The notes under the pieces: model-generated | Databases searched by the model: none | Told to the model about the DNA's origin: nothing | Seen by the model: the letters and a program-made list of their open reading frames with translations, nothing else | Made by a program: the position numbers and the translations under genes | NCBI RefSeq assembly: GCF_901709675.1 | Contig: NC_051101.1 | Span: 992,001-1,056,000 of the forward strand | Length of the DNA: 64,000 nt | Direction: 5' to 3' | DNA from: Syngnathus acus | Taxonomy: Eukaryota; Chordata; Actinopteri; Syngnathiformes; Syngnathidae | Shown here: one piece after another, positions 46,301 to 57,500 of the stretch | Layout of the letters: each line of letters starts with the position of its first letter | How positions within the stretch are numbered: the stretch's first letter is position 1

Positions 46301-49300
46301 CACACCTCGGCCTCTTCCGCCCTGAGCCGCAGAGGCGCCACTGCCGCCTCTTGTGAGTCCGGCCGGTCAAGCTGCCGCTCTCGCCATCCTCCGCCTGCTC
46401 GTCATTACCCACTACGCTTCTCGCCTCCTCATCCACCACCCAGCAACATGACGTTGGACACAGGGAGCCTGCCAGACAGCTGCTTTTTTGTCTGATCTCG
46501 CTTATTATTGAAGCTAAATATTTGCACTTGAGCGCCTTTGTGCTACTCTGGCAGACGTCGTCTCCGTCATTCTTTCGCTTCCCCTTTACCACCTCTGCTC
46601 ATTCACCCTCCTCCTGTTAATCTGCTCCTCCTCCCCCTCCAGTGCCTCCTCCCACCACCACCTCCACCCTCATGACAGACACCACTACTAATTGGACGCT
46701 GTCAGGTGAGACAAAAGGAAAATGACTGGGCGCTCGTCCATCGTTCTCTCCAAGCGCGGGCCTTTGTGCTATCAATCACTCACGCATAAACGCTAGCTCA
46801 TTCGCCCCCTCCGGCAGGTTCCGAGTTGGCCGCCGTGTCTCCAAGGGCGGGGCTTCCCGTGGCAAAGGACGACAGCGGCGATGCGGCCGTCCTGATTGGC
46901 TGCCTGGTGGGCATCATCCTGTTGCTGCTGGCCGTCATCGCCGGCATTCTCTGGAGGCAGTACTGGAAGAAACTACTGGGGAAGGTCAGAGTCAAAGTGA
47001 CAACTCACCAAAGCAAACTGAATTTAAGGGTGTATTCAGACCTGACTGTTTGGTCCACTTTAACCGGACCAGGGTTCGAATTTAATGCTGGTCCAGACCT
47101 TTTGTGCAGGTGTGAATACACGCAAATGAATCCTAGCGCGGATTAAAGAAACGGACCGAGACCCACTTTTTCAAGTGCGAACCAGATGAAAGAAATCCAG
47201 AAAAGCCCTTTCGTCCGTTTTAGTTTGGTACGGACTAAAGGCGGACCTAATTTTTTTCGTTTGGTGTGGTTCCTATTCAGACTGTACATTTTGCAAGCGA
47301 AGTATGTTTTGTAAACACACCCACGCTTGTGACGATCTGTGCTCCCATTGGTCAGCAATGACCAGCGCGGCACACAGGGCACAGACCCGGAAATGGAAGA
47401 AAGCATGCGAGTCCCACGCGCTGCGTTCCTGCTCTGCATATTTGTGCTGCTGGTTCGGATCTACGCTGTTTGTATTCACACCTGAAGCGAACCGCACCAA
47501 AGTTCGTTTGGAAGCAAAAAAGTGGGTCTCGGTCTGTTTCTTTAATCCGTACCAGGATTCACACCTGCACAAAAGGTCCGGACCAGCGTTAAAATCGAAC
47601 CCTGGTCCGTTTAAAGCGGACCAAACAGTCAGGTCTGAATACACCCTTAGTCCGCATTTGGTCCGGACCAAACAAGCGGCTGAAAGGACTTTTCTGACTT
47701 TTCTAACCCTAAGATGCAAAAGAGACTTTACTGAAAAATTAAAAACCATGATGCTTGGCCACTAACTTTTGTCGACGCAAATTTACTTTTTCCATTTGAC
47801 AAGGCTATCTTAACAAAGCTCCTCCCCTCACTTCAAATTACTTTTTTTGGCACCAAGATAAGATGGTGCAGTGCCAAAGCATTACTTTGACAGCCAGTGC
47901 TTTAGTGAGTTGTCCAGCAAACAAAGAATAATGTCATTTTGTAGAACTCGTGATGGTGCGGCGCCAAAGCACTACTTTGACATTAGCCAGTGCTTTGTTC
48001 AGCAAACAAAGGATAATGTCATTTTGTAGAACTTGTGCGCTCATTCCAATGCTGACGTGGGGCTCTGTCGCGCAGGCGCAGAGCGGCTTGTCGGGCGACG
48101 AGCTACGCGTGCATCTCTCGGTGCCCTCGGACAACGTGGTCATCAACAACACGCACAGCTACTCCAGCCGCTACCAGCGCATACACACCTTCCCCGACGA
48201 TCCCGAGCGCGATGCCGAAAGCGAGTACCAGGAGCCCAGCGCCTTGCTGCGCCTGCGGGACCACTGCAACAGCACGGGTAGGTCGCAAGCGTTCGCCCGC
48301 ACGCGCGCAGCAGTTTGTTGGCATGGTGTCTCCGTGAAGCGCTGCCGCATTGAAATGACTCAAGCCCAAGACTCCGTTGCGTTGTTTTTGTGTTGTCGCC
48401 GCTAGTGCTTGCCGTGTGCTCCACTTACATCCCATCCTTTGGTTTGTATCCATTACCACGTGCTTGCTAACAGAACCTTATTTTGTTTTGTTGTGTCTAC
48501 TTGATACGGTGGCCTGCCCTGTACTGTACTGTGTGTGGCGTGGCGTGCGTTTGTGCTCTCCCAGCCTTGCTGTTGCACAACCCGGCCTGTTATCTGCTCT
48601 TGTCAGATCACAGGGAAGGCTCCAGGCCCAGCACCTGTCGGGCTCAGGAAAAGAGTCTCAATGTGCCCCATGGTAAGACACCTTGGAGCGGCCCACCGCA
48701 GCCCAAAACGTGGTGGCTGCCCCACCCTTACTTGAATCTTACAGTCAGGTTTGGCTGCAATCTAGTGGAGTCACTCGTCACTCTTCTTCCTCTACGTCAC
48801 GCATGCGTCTGACTTTGCTTCCTTTTTAACTCTTGCCTTGTGTGGTGGACTTTGTTCTAACAATAAACGTTCTCCCAAGCTGAAGCCTTTGCGAACCTCC
48901 TTGGTAAGCTCTCAATATCCATCCTGTCATTTGTCTGCCAAGATTTTTATGATTGTCTTTGTGCCTTTCATTGGATGAAAAAAGACAAATAACATGACGT
49001 TTTGCTTTATAAAAACATCTCGTAGTGGCATAGTACAGACTATGTTGAGTCAAACCGTTTTTGCTTCCGTGTAGTGGACATTGTGCTGCTCGTTCTGATG
49101 GTTCTTGATGTGGTCTGCAACATGAGCTCAGTTTCCCTCGAGGGATTCCTTTTTTTTTTCAAATCTTGCGGCAACATTTTATTCATACTTTCTGTGCGCG
49201 TTCTTCCTCAAATGAATAAGGGTGAGCGATTACTGCATTTTCCTTGTAAAGGAAGACACTGGCGCCTAGGGGCGCCGCCTGTTACTTAAAGGAGGCGCCG

Positions 49301-51924
49301 ACTGACGCCGGTGGGCCGGAGCCTGTCCCAGCTGACTTTGGGCAAGAGGTGGGCTACATTCTCCTTTCCCGAGGCCTGAAGTCTTTTCAAGTCAAGTCAA
49401 GTTTATTTATATAGCCCTAGATCACAGGCAAGTCTCAAAGGGCTTCACATGTACAAAAAATTGACAATTATTCTCGAACATCCCCTGATCTTAAACTCCC
49501 AGGAGGGCAAGGAAAAAGGAGGAAAATTTTCGTCTTGGGTTTCCCTTTTAAGGCCACACGTTTTTTTTCTTCTCTCCAACACGTCTTGTAACAGCTGCCG
49601 ACATGCCCAACCCGCTCGGTTCCTTGGCATTTCACCCTCAACATCCGCCTCTTCCCCAGGGTGCGGCTCAGAGTCTTCCCCGGATAAGGGATTCCCCCCG
49701 GTACGGGACGAGCCGCCGCCCTACCCGGGCTCACTGCCCTACCCAGCGTCCCCCCCGCTGCCTGCCAGTGTCCCGCACTACGCCGAGGCCGACATCGTGA
49801 GCCTGCAGGGCGTCAGCGGCAACAACACGTATGCCGTACCAGCCCTGGCCTCGTCCGGTCCTGGTGCCGACGCCGGCCCCTTGCCCGAGCTGCACCGCCA
49901 GTGTCTCGTCTTCAAGGAGAAGCTCGGGGAAGGACAGTTTGGAGAGGTAAGACATTTCCCAGTCTAAGTTCTCAGGCCCGACTGAGGCATTTTTTGGGGA
50001 CAGATGAATCGATTGTCTTGTGATCACGGAGTGAGTGAATTTGTCAGTCTGGTGTAACGGCCAGTGGTTAAACAGTGTCTTCGTTGTTCTCATGCCAGGT
50101 GCACCTGTGCGAGATTGAGAACCCTCAGGACCTTCCAAACCTGGAGTTTCCCTTCAACGTGAGGAAAGGTCGCCCTCTGCTGGTGGCTGTCAAGATACTG
50201 CGGCCTGATGCTTCCAAGAATGCCAGGTTAGCTCATCACTTTAGGCAAATTTTCCATTCGTCAAGTGATCTTATTCCATTTTTTTTTTTGCTCTCAAGTG
50301 GAACAATTGGGATACATAGTTTTGATGCATACTTAATAGCAGAGAGAGGAAGCAGATCGAGTTGTACATCAGCAGGGTGTATTCCAACTGATGATTGCCA
50401 TACCTGACAACAAACATTCCATTTGGACCATCTCCTCTGTCTGTGTTTCTGAATTTTCGCATTATACTGCCCCCTGGTGGCCAAGGCACGCACATCAAAA
50501 GGAGCTGCCCAGTTGATGCCCAACATGTTGACTTGTTTACATTATAACCATCTTTTTTTCTTCTTCCACAGATGTGAGCACACTGGTACTAAAAATAGTT
50601 TTGAAAAGAGTTGTTTTTTTCTTGGGAAAGATGAGCATTCTCTTCTACTTTGTACTCTTATTGCTTCTTAGGAATGACTTCCTGAAGGAGGTGAAGATCC
50701 TGTCCCGCCTGAAGGACCCCAACATCATCCGTCTTTTGGGTGTGTGCGTGAGCAGCGACCCGCTCTGCATGGTGACTGAGTACATGGAAAGCGGCGACCT
50801 CAACCAGTACTTATCCCACCGAGTTCTGCTGGACAAGAGCGGGCCTTTGCACACCATGCCCACCATCGGGTAGAGAAATTCACCACATTGCAACGTCAAT
50901 TTGAATTCCATTCAGTGTTCCATTTTTGCCGCCAGGTACCCGGCCCTCATCTCTATGGCTGGCCAGATCGCATCGGGGATGAAATTCCTGTCCTCGCTCA
51001 ACTTTGTGCACCGCGACCTGGCCACACGCAACTGCCTGGTGGGCGGCGAGAGGGGCAACAGCAGCGCTGATGACCCCAGCGGAGAGCGCCACATCAAGAT
51101 CGCTGACTTCGGAATGAGCAGGAATCTCTACGCCGGAGACTACTACAGGATCCAAGGCCGAGCCGTGCTCCCCATACGCTGGATGGCCTGGGAGTGCATC
51201 CTCATGGTGAGCATAAGCCTTTGGCCTGCTAAAATACTAATGCTAATTAGCTAGCAGGCTAATAGGCAAACAACAGAATAGTCATATTATTTGTCCTCTG
51301 TGTAGAAGGGCTAATATTAGTGCTGCACTGATGAGCTGAGAGTTTCAGCCTGATAAGTGGAATTAAAAAAAACATGTCTAAGGCCTTCATAATCCTCTAT
51401 CATACATTCTGGGACTTCGACAATCCATTCTATGGCTCTCCTCACCAAAGATGTACCCTTTAGCTCAAATTGTTGGGCAAATGATGTCATTGCAATTTTG
51501 CTGCCACGACTTGAAGACTGCTTTTGGCCCTCCCGCCACGTATGAACAGGGTAAATTCACCACAGCCAGCGACGTGTGGGCGTTTGGCGTGACCCTGTGG
51601 GAGATGCTGAGCGTGTGCCAGGAGCAGCCGTACTCCAACCTGACAGACGAGCAAGTCATAGACAACGCCGGAGAGTTCTTCCGATACCAGGGCAAACAGG
51701 TAGCGCTCCTGCACTCGGCCAATCCAGTGGCATCATTGCAAGCACCTCCCTCCCTGTCTCACTCGCGCCGTGTCCTCCGCCAGGTGTATCTGGGCAAGCC
51801 CGCCGTGTGCCCTCAGGGTCTCTACGAGCTCATGTTGGGTTGCTGGAACAGAGACTGCAAGCTGCGGCCATCCTTTGGCCACATCCACGCCTTCCTTGAA
51901 GAGGACGCCATGAACATGGTGTGA
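37225..51924 (+). CDS. ddr1: ddr1: discoidin-domain receptor tyrosine kinase 1 (collagen receptor), 19 coding exons
   Basis: Coding exons: 37225-37360, 38903-39008, 40382-40457, 41131-41283, 41351-41498, 41877-41979, 42533-42719, 45769-46018, 46227-46352, 46643-46705, 46818-46984, 48076-48277, 48565-48672, 49660-49946, 50099-50226, 50672-50869, 50936-51206, 51550-51699 and 51784-51924. They join in frame to 999 aa. Order: signal peptide (hydrophobic core [14 protein letters not shown], residues 23-36), discoidin domain about 47-204 (CRYALG to VELYGC), discoidin-like domain about 207-390, Thr/Ser/Pro stalk, transmembrane segment about 473-495, long juxtamembrane with PHYAEADIV, and kinase from about 690. 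Kinase signs: GEGQFGE 698-704, VAVK Lys736, HRDLATRN from 838, DFG 870-872, activation tyrosines 878/882/883. An insertion separates [11 protein letters not shown] from IKIADFG. An in-frame ATG at 37243 has better Kozak context and would remove 6 residues. Acts at the plasma membrane; collagen is the family ligand. Confidence 0.95.
40585..40905 (+). mobile_element. tRNA-derived SINE in ddr1 intron 3
   Basis: The head resembles a tRNA, with an A-box-like tagctcagtggcctagtgg near 40592 and a B-box ggttcaaacccc near 40643-40654. The body carries 'gctgctgctcactgctcccc' and 'ggttaaatgcagaggacaaat', phrases common to an abundant fish SINE family. It ends in an attttaatctt-type tail. No target duplication could be fixed, so the ends are approximate. 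Confidence 0.7.
42230..42272. repeat. 11-bp tandem repeat (gtgccggaccg), about 4 units
   Basis: Perfect short tandem repeat in the ddr1 intron between the coding exons at 41877 and 42533. Confidence 0.8.
43071..43190. mobile_element. Truncated hAT end, same family as 59609-60469
   Basis: It begins CAGCGGTTCCCAACG and continues with 'gccacggaccggttacatgt', matching the left end of the hAT at 59609. No right terminus is present, so it is a truncated copy in ddr1 intron 7. Confidence 0.6.
43258..43316. repeat. (CA)n microsatellite
   Basis: About 55 bases of almost pure CA dinucleotides with a few interruptions, in ddr1 intron 7. Confidence 0.9.
44291..45195 (-). mobile_element. hAT element in the LINE 3' UTR, 8-bp TSD gttctgat
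   Basis: Termini are CAATGTTCCCTCTAAG and CTTAGAGGGAACACTG. The TSD gttctgat is at 44283-44290 and 45196-45203. The minus strand carries a transposase N-terminus (44772-44383). Confidence 0.85.
44383..44772 (-). pseudogene. Truncated hAT transposase N-terminus with zinc-finger-like Cys/His set
   Basis: A 129-aa frame, [20 protein letters not shown] onward, with LLCKTCSED and [15 protein letters not shown], which looks like an atypical BED/CCHC-type DNA-binding finger. It ends without the DDE catalytic and dimerisation parts expected of a full hAT transposase of 600 or more residues. It is a non-autonomous remnant. Confidence 0.55.
47027..47647. mobile_element. Foldback MITE with long inverted termini (621 bp)
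   Basis: It begins AGGGTGTATTCAGACCTGAC and ends GTCAGGTCTGAATACACCCT, with TA on both flanks. The inverted arms extend for more than 100 bases with mismatches (for example cctggtccg/cggaccagg blocks and the gagacccac/gtgggtctc pair). It has no coding capacity and lies in the ddr1 intron after the transmembrane exon. Confidence 0.75.
47863..48037. repeat. Direct duplication of ~85 bp
   Basis: Two diverged copies of 'gatggtgcagtgccaaagcattac ... aataatgtcattttgtagaac' lie head-to-tail just before the juxtamembrane exon of ddr1. The second ends about 38 bases before the acceptor at 48075. Confidence 0.7.
49388..49530 (-). mobile_element. Short 5'-truncated LINE 3' end
   Basis: It matches the 3' end of the 43741 LINE: aagtcaagtcaagtttatt, atagccct, caagtctcaaagggcttcac, caggagggcaagg. 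It is about 140 bp, in the ddr1 intron before the 49660 exon. Confidence 0.65.
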
Positions 51925-53035
51925 GGCCGCACAGCGCTTCAACGAGCCGCGTCAATGTGCCGACCGCCCCCCGGACAACCATGTTTTGTACTTATTTGGT
52001 GGGCGGGGACTACTGGAGACGCTGCTGGTTCAGTTTTTCCCCCACACTCTCCAAAACCACAAAAAACTGAAGCTTGATAGGTGTAGGTAGTTTTGAGGCT
52101 GAGCTACATTGTGTCGTGTAGTGGTGGCGGGTGCAATCTGCATTAGGAGCCTTTTCTTCTTACAAGGACAGGAAATGAGGCGAGAGGAAGGTGAAGGAGC
52201 GTCGCAACATCTCGGGGCTACGGCCCCTCTGAACCGTCGGTGGAGTGGTTCACATTGCCGCCATTCTTTAAGTAGGCCCATCCTCGATTCTCAGCAAATG
52301 GCAATCAAGTCCAGACTGAGCCCAAGTTAATTGGGATGTTCGCCCTGCAATGCTTAACTGTGAGCATGGTGATTCAGTCAACCCAAACTCAAAATGGAGG
52401 ACTCGTCATCCTCCTCAAGATGTGGTGTCTCGAAGAGCCGCTTGGATATTTGGAGATGACAGTGTCGTGATTCACATAGCTATGTGACTCATGACACTGC
52501 CTTGGGTTCAATTCCAGGGTGCGCCCTGACTCGCGCTGGAACTTTCTTTTTTGCCCCCAAGCATGTTGGCTATGGTGCACTTCCCAGCCCCACCAGCCCA
52601 AATTGACTCTGAAAATGACAGTTCCTCAATTGTGGTGACACAACCTGCCAAATCAAATGCTCAGTCCAAACGCAAATTAGGCCTGGCCTTTTCAAACACG
52701 TCTGCCTCCTGCACTTCTGCCTTCCACTCGCTATTGGGTCAAGGAGGATATTGTGGATCTTCGGTGCCTCTCGATCGTATTGTTTACTGATTGCAAATGG
52801 CCTCGGTGCTGTTTGAGTCATTTTTGATACACTGTAGTTCAACTGAAGCTGTATTTTTATAGTACATGCTTTCTTTAGTTTGTACATATTTTTAAATGCA
52901 AATCTTTTATTTTCCTGAACTAATATGGAAAACCTTCGAGTCTCCTGTATGTGTGTAACGCTTGCTGCCATTGTGTCATCCATGTGTGCTGTTTATTTTT
53001 GTAGGCATCTCAATAAAGTTGAGCCCTTTCCAATA
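51925..53035 (+). other. ddr1: ddr1 3' UTR
   Basis: About 1.1 kb follow the TGA at 51922-51924 and lead to AATAAA at 53012-53017. No other exon was seen. Confidence 0.6.
53012..53017 (+). terminator. Putative poly(A) signal of ddr1
   Basis: AATAAA in the context ctcaataaagttgag. It lies about 35 bases from an opposite-strand AATAAA (TTTATT at 53050-53055) that could serve flot1. Confidence 0.5.
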
Positions 53036-53049
53036 ATTAAAGCAGAACT

Positions 53050-53055
53050 TTATTT
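53050..53055 (-). terminator. Possible poly(A) signal of flot1 (minus strand)
   Basis: TTTATT on the plus strand reads AATAAA on the minus strand, about 1.5 kb after the flot1 stop. Other minus-strand candidates exist nearer (for example around 54146), so this is only one option. Confidence 0.3.
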
Positions 53056-54574
53056 GTTGAATGTCACTTTAATACAGATAAATGCTGCACATTTAACACT
53101 ATCACTGGGGCTACACATGCTTTGTTGTAACATAATAAAAAGTAGATGTTTAAAAAGGGCTACACTGAAAAATGAAGCGGCACCTGCAGTGGCAGCATTA
53201 TGGCTCGCATATAGGCTTGCACAAACTGGTAACTTTCCATAGAATTTGTCGGGAATACATCGAAATGTTGACTTATGCTTTCCCATCTTAACTTCCCATG
53301 GAAATTTTCCAGCCCTTTGTGACAGAACCTATTCAGATATAAGGTGATTTTTTTTTCTTCTTCTTCCCTGATGCGTAACAGGTTGAGCGCATGAGCGCTG
53401 AGGTTTGACGAGGAGTTGAAGCAGGCAGGCACTTCACGGTGACGACATGCATCCATCCAGCTTTGGGTCGTTAGTAAAGCGTTAAAAACTGAAACCAAAC
53501 TTTAGTAGAAAAACCTCTAGGAGAGCCTAACAACATCTTTATACTCGTAGACAATTAGTCATCAAAGCAGCGTGGCCGAGTTAGTAACGTTGACGTACAT
53601 GAACAATCCAAAACACTTGCTATAGCTTTCAGGAGGTGACACGAGCAGCCACGCGCTCCCAACTACCGCCTCCTCTCAAATTAAATTGCATATTAAAGAG
53701 GATCTTGGCCACATTGAAAAGAAAATTCTCACTTTTCTAAGAATACATGTTATAAGTTGAAATAGAATAAATGTATCTATTTAGACTATGAGCGGGGAAA
53801 AAACAATTAATTTGTAAGAATTTATGCCTTTCAAGTTCTTATTTTCAGAGAAAAGGTATCATTTTTTGAGGAAATGTGTACTTTTGTCCTGATAAGCATT
53901 TCACTCAGCAATATTAGTCACAAATCTTCATATGATTTTGATTGGACTTTTTCTTTTCACTGTAACCTGGTGACTATTCTCCTGTAATATTCCAACGTTA
54001 ATACAATGCCACACTTATATTCTACCATTATTGTCGTAGCGTCCACATCAAATTTTTCTTAACATTACAAACTTCTCTGAATTTGATGACTTTCACACCC
54101 TAAAGAATGCAGCATTATTCTCTTAATGTTACAATATATTATCCATTTTATTCCGCTAAACGTTTAGTTTATTCCTAAAATCACAACATGTTTAAACTTA
54201 ATTCTCGCATGAAAATGACCGTTTTTGTCTTATGACTTTTTGTCCTGTAAAAGTTACCACTTGTTCTTTTCAGTGAGGCCCGATGACTCTTTGGAGCTGA
54301 GCTGAGCTGGCGGTAACAACATGCATTGCAAACACTAACTTGATTTCACAGACCAGCATAGCGGACAGAAAGCTCGTCCAATCGACAAACTTTACCCATT
54401 GACTCATTTTGAGGCTTTGCAGCGTAACGGATTTTGCCCGGTGGGTAAAAAGCACTTGTGGGAGATATGACAGGAGGTCAAAAAACAGAGACGGATACGC
54501 GCGGTTGGATAAGGCTGACACTCACACACGCAGGGAGGTGGGGAGAGGGCGTCGTATGACTGATCAATGGCGTA
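53056..54574 (-). other. flot1: Region 3' of flot1 (possible long 3' UTR)
   Basis: AT-rich sequence without a recognisable exon on either strand. If the minus-strand AATAAA at 53050-53055 is used, this whole stretch is flot1 3' UTR; otherwise it is spacer between convergent genes. Confidence 0.35.
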
Positions 54575-57500
54575 CTAATGCACACGGAGGGCCTGCCCCG
54601 TCACCTGCTGATGGGAGGTACGGCGTCACAAGTCAAACCACAAACGAGCCGGCTTCTGCGAAACCACGACGCCTACCTGGGAGATGTCCACTCCGGTGAG
54701 CTTCTCCACCGCCGAGGGCACGCGGGTCATAATCTCCAGGACCTCGCCGGCCAGCTTTGCGGCGCCCACGTCCGCTCCGCCGCTGGACACCATGGTGACC
54801 TTCTGGGCCAACGAAAGTGGCTTGCTGATCTCTTCCGCCATCTGCGGGGATGAAGGCAGTGAGGCAAAACCGGTCTGCTGGTGAAAGTCCGCAGAATGAC
54901 TAAGCGTGGCTAACACGGTGCGCCGCGATGGACAAAACTCCGGCAGCGCCCCCAAGATCCTCATCTTTAGCTTTGCTTGAGCTTCTTCTGCTGATGCGCA
55001 GAAGCACACGTAGGTGTAGCTTCAAAATGGAACTGACCAGAGGAAGCTTCTCCAGCAGCATGTCCACCATGGCTCCCTCTCCGTACTGCTTGAAGGCCTC
55101 GGCCTTCTTGGCCATCTGCTCAGCCTCGGCGCGACCTTTGGCCTCCAGGGCAAAGGCCTCCGCCTCTCCCCTCATCTGCACGCATGCACAAGACAAAGGG
55201 GAAGATTGTCGGGTACGTGCATTTCTCTCAACGACTAATCCCAAAGAGACTCACTCTGATGGACTCGGCCTCGGCCTCTGCCTCCATGATGAGCTGCAGG
55301 CTGTTGGCGAGGAGACAACCAGAAAACGTCCTCAATGCAAATCATCGGTTCGGATGGCCACTCGCGTTCTTGCTGTTGGCGCTTTACCGCTGAGCCTCGG
55401 CCAGCTTCTCCAGACGATACTTCTCGGCCTCAGCGGGCTTCTTGACCTTGGCCTCCAGCTCCTTCTCCTTGCGGACAATCTCTTGCTCCTGCAGCATGAT
55501 CTGCTGGCTGCGCTCCACCACCTGCACTTGCATCTTCTCCTCCTCGATGCGCTGCTTGGTCTTGGCCACCTGCCGGGACAAGAGCGGCCAAGGGCCAGAG
55601 ACGAGCTTCCATCTGGCGAGACGAGGCGAGGGGGGTACCTGAAGCTGATAGGCCATTTCCGACTCCGCCTTCTTAGTGTTGACCTCCATGTCATAGGCCG
55701 ACTTCTTCAGCTCGTAGTCCCGCTGGGATTTAGCCATCTCGATCTCATTCTTGTACTGAGCGGAAACCTTCTCCTGCATGGCCTGGGCTTCCTACGCACG
55801 CAATAGAAACCTTTTGCTCACTCTGACAAGGACTCGAGTCCAGATGACTTTCTTACCCTGATGACGGAGTCCCGTTTGTACTGAGCCTCTCCGATCCTGG
55901 CGTCCTTCTGCACCTGGGCCGTCCGGGCCTTACCCAGCGAGTGGAGGTAATCCTGAAGGTAACGCACGTACAGCTGGATGTATATATTCTGCCTAGAGAT
56001 GTATGTGCGTAACAACATGATGATGCTTATTATAAAACTGCATTGTGAGCTACTCCTAACATTTTGGTTGCCTTGTCATTCTACTACAATCCTCCGTGTG
56101 ACTAACGGCGAATGGTTACCATGGTAGCACTTGGCGCTAATTTGTCACTAATGTACCGAGCGGTTGAGGGAGTCAATAACTTCAGTGCATTAGCGCTCAG
56201 GGGCATCACGAATGCTAAAAGCTTCATGAAAAGACAAGATGCAGGTCCGGTCCGCATCGACAATTGGGACAAAGGGTACCTGCATCGGGATTGTTGCAAA
56301 TTTGTATTTGCATAGTCTTGATGTGACCGTCCGCTTGCCTTGTTTCCCACTTTAAGAATAGCGCCATGTGAATGCGTGTCAATGGATTGTCATGCTGGCG
56401 GCGGGGCTCATGATCGTGAGACTTGTTTTCATTGATGGAAATTGTGTGCTCCTTCATTCAAACGATAATGCAAGCTCGCAAAGCCTATTACACAACAGAC
56501 GTGTTGTGCACAACGTGTAACTGTATGCGCTGTGTTCAAAGTTCAGGTGGGGGTGGGAATAAACTGCTTTAAACAAGCTGTAAAACTCAAGTTTGCTGAC
56601 ATCATCTAGCGCTGGTTCCTCTGAAGCGTCTACCTGATCATCATGGACATCTTTGAGGGTGTAGCTGACCACTCCAATCCCCATGTTGACCAGGTCCGAG
56701 GAAGCCACCTTGAAGACCTGCTCGGAGAACTTCTTGCGGTCCTGGTAGATCTCCTGCGGCGGGTGAGGGATGCGTTTTAGTTGTCGCGAGTGCTTGTCTT
56801 ACCATATTGTATAGTATGTGAAATGACAGCCTAACCTCCACGGTGAGGTGAGCGATGATGGCCCTCTGGTGGCCCTCCAGCGTCTCCAGGGCGATCTGGG
56901 CAATCTCGGGCTCCGACTTGCCCATGAACATCTGGCAGGCAGTAGCTAGCATCTCCTTGTTCTGGCCCTGGATCTTCACCTGTGATGTGGAAAGGCATCA
57001 GTGGAACTTGACTACTGTTTACATTTTGGCCATGAAAATGTGCCCCTGAAAATCATTTGACACAAACTGATCAATATGGGGAAAAAAGAAAGGATCTGCC
57101 TTCGAGGTTAAATGTGTTTTTTGGTTTTTAATTGTGGTCAGAGCGCATCATACGGAGATCTGTTTTATCTAACATGTGACAGACTGTAGCCATGAAACTT
57201 TGCATCGGCTGATCAAGGCGAAGTTAAAAAAAAAAAAAAAAAAGGATATTTTCTATGTCCATTTAAATGTGACCTTTGCCTCCCCGCCCCACCCCACCCA
57301 CCAATCCAGCCTTTCAACTATTACCTGAGCAATGCCTGTGACAGAGATGGGGACACCATGGCGGGTGTACACTTTGTCGCTCTTCACGTTCAGCGTCAGT
57401 GTGTTCAGCGTGATCCTAAAACAGAAAAAGATGCAAATTTGCGTGGTGGGCAAAATATTTTCAAACAAATCAACCAAGAGGATTGTCGCACGGCAACAGA

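Noticed and set aside
54928-55806. 292-codon plus-strand open frame, leucine-rich, looking membrane-like
   Set aside because: It is antisense to flot1 coding exons and introns; the Leu runs are the reverse complement of the Glu/Lys/Ala-rich coiled coil.
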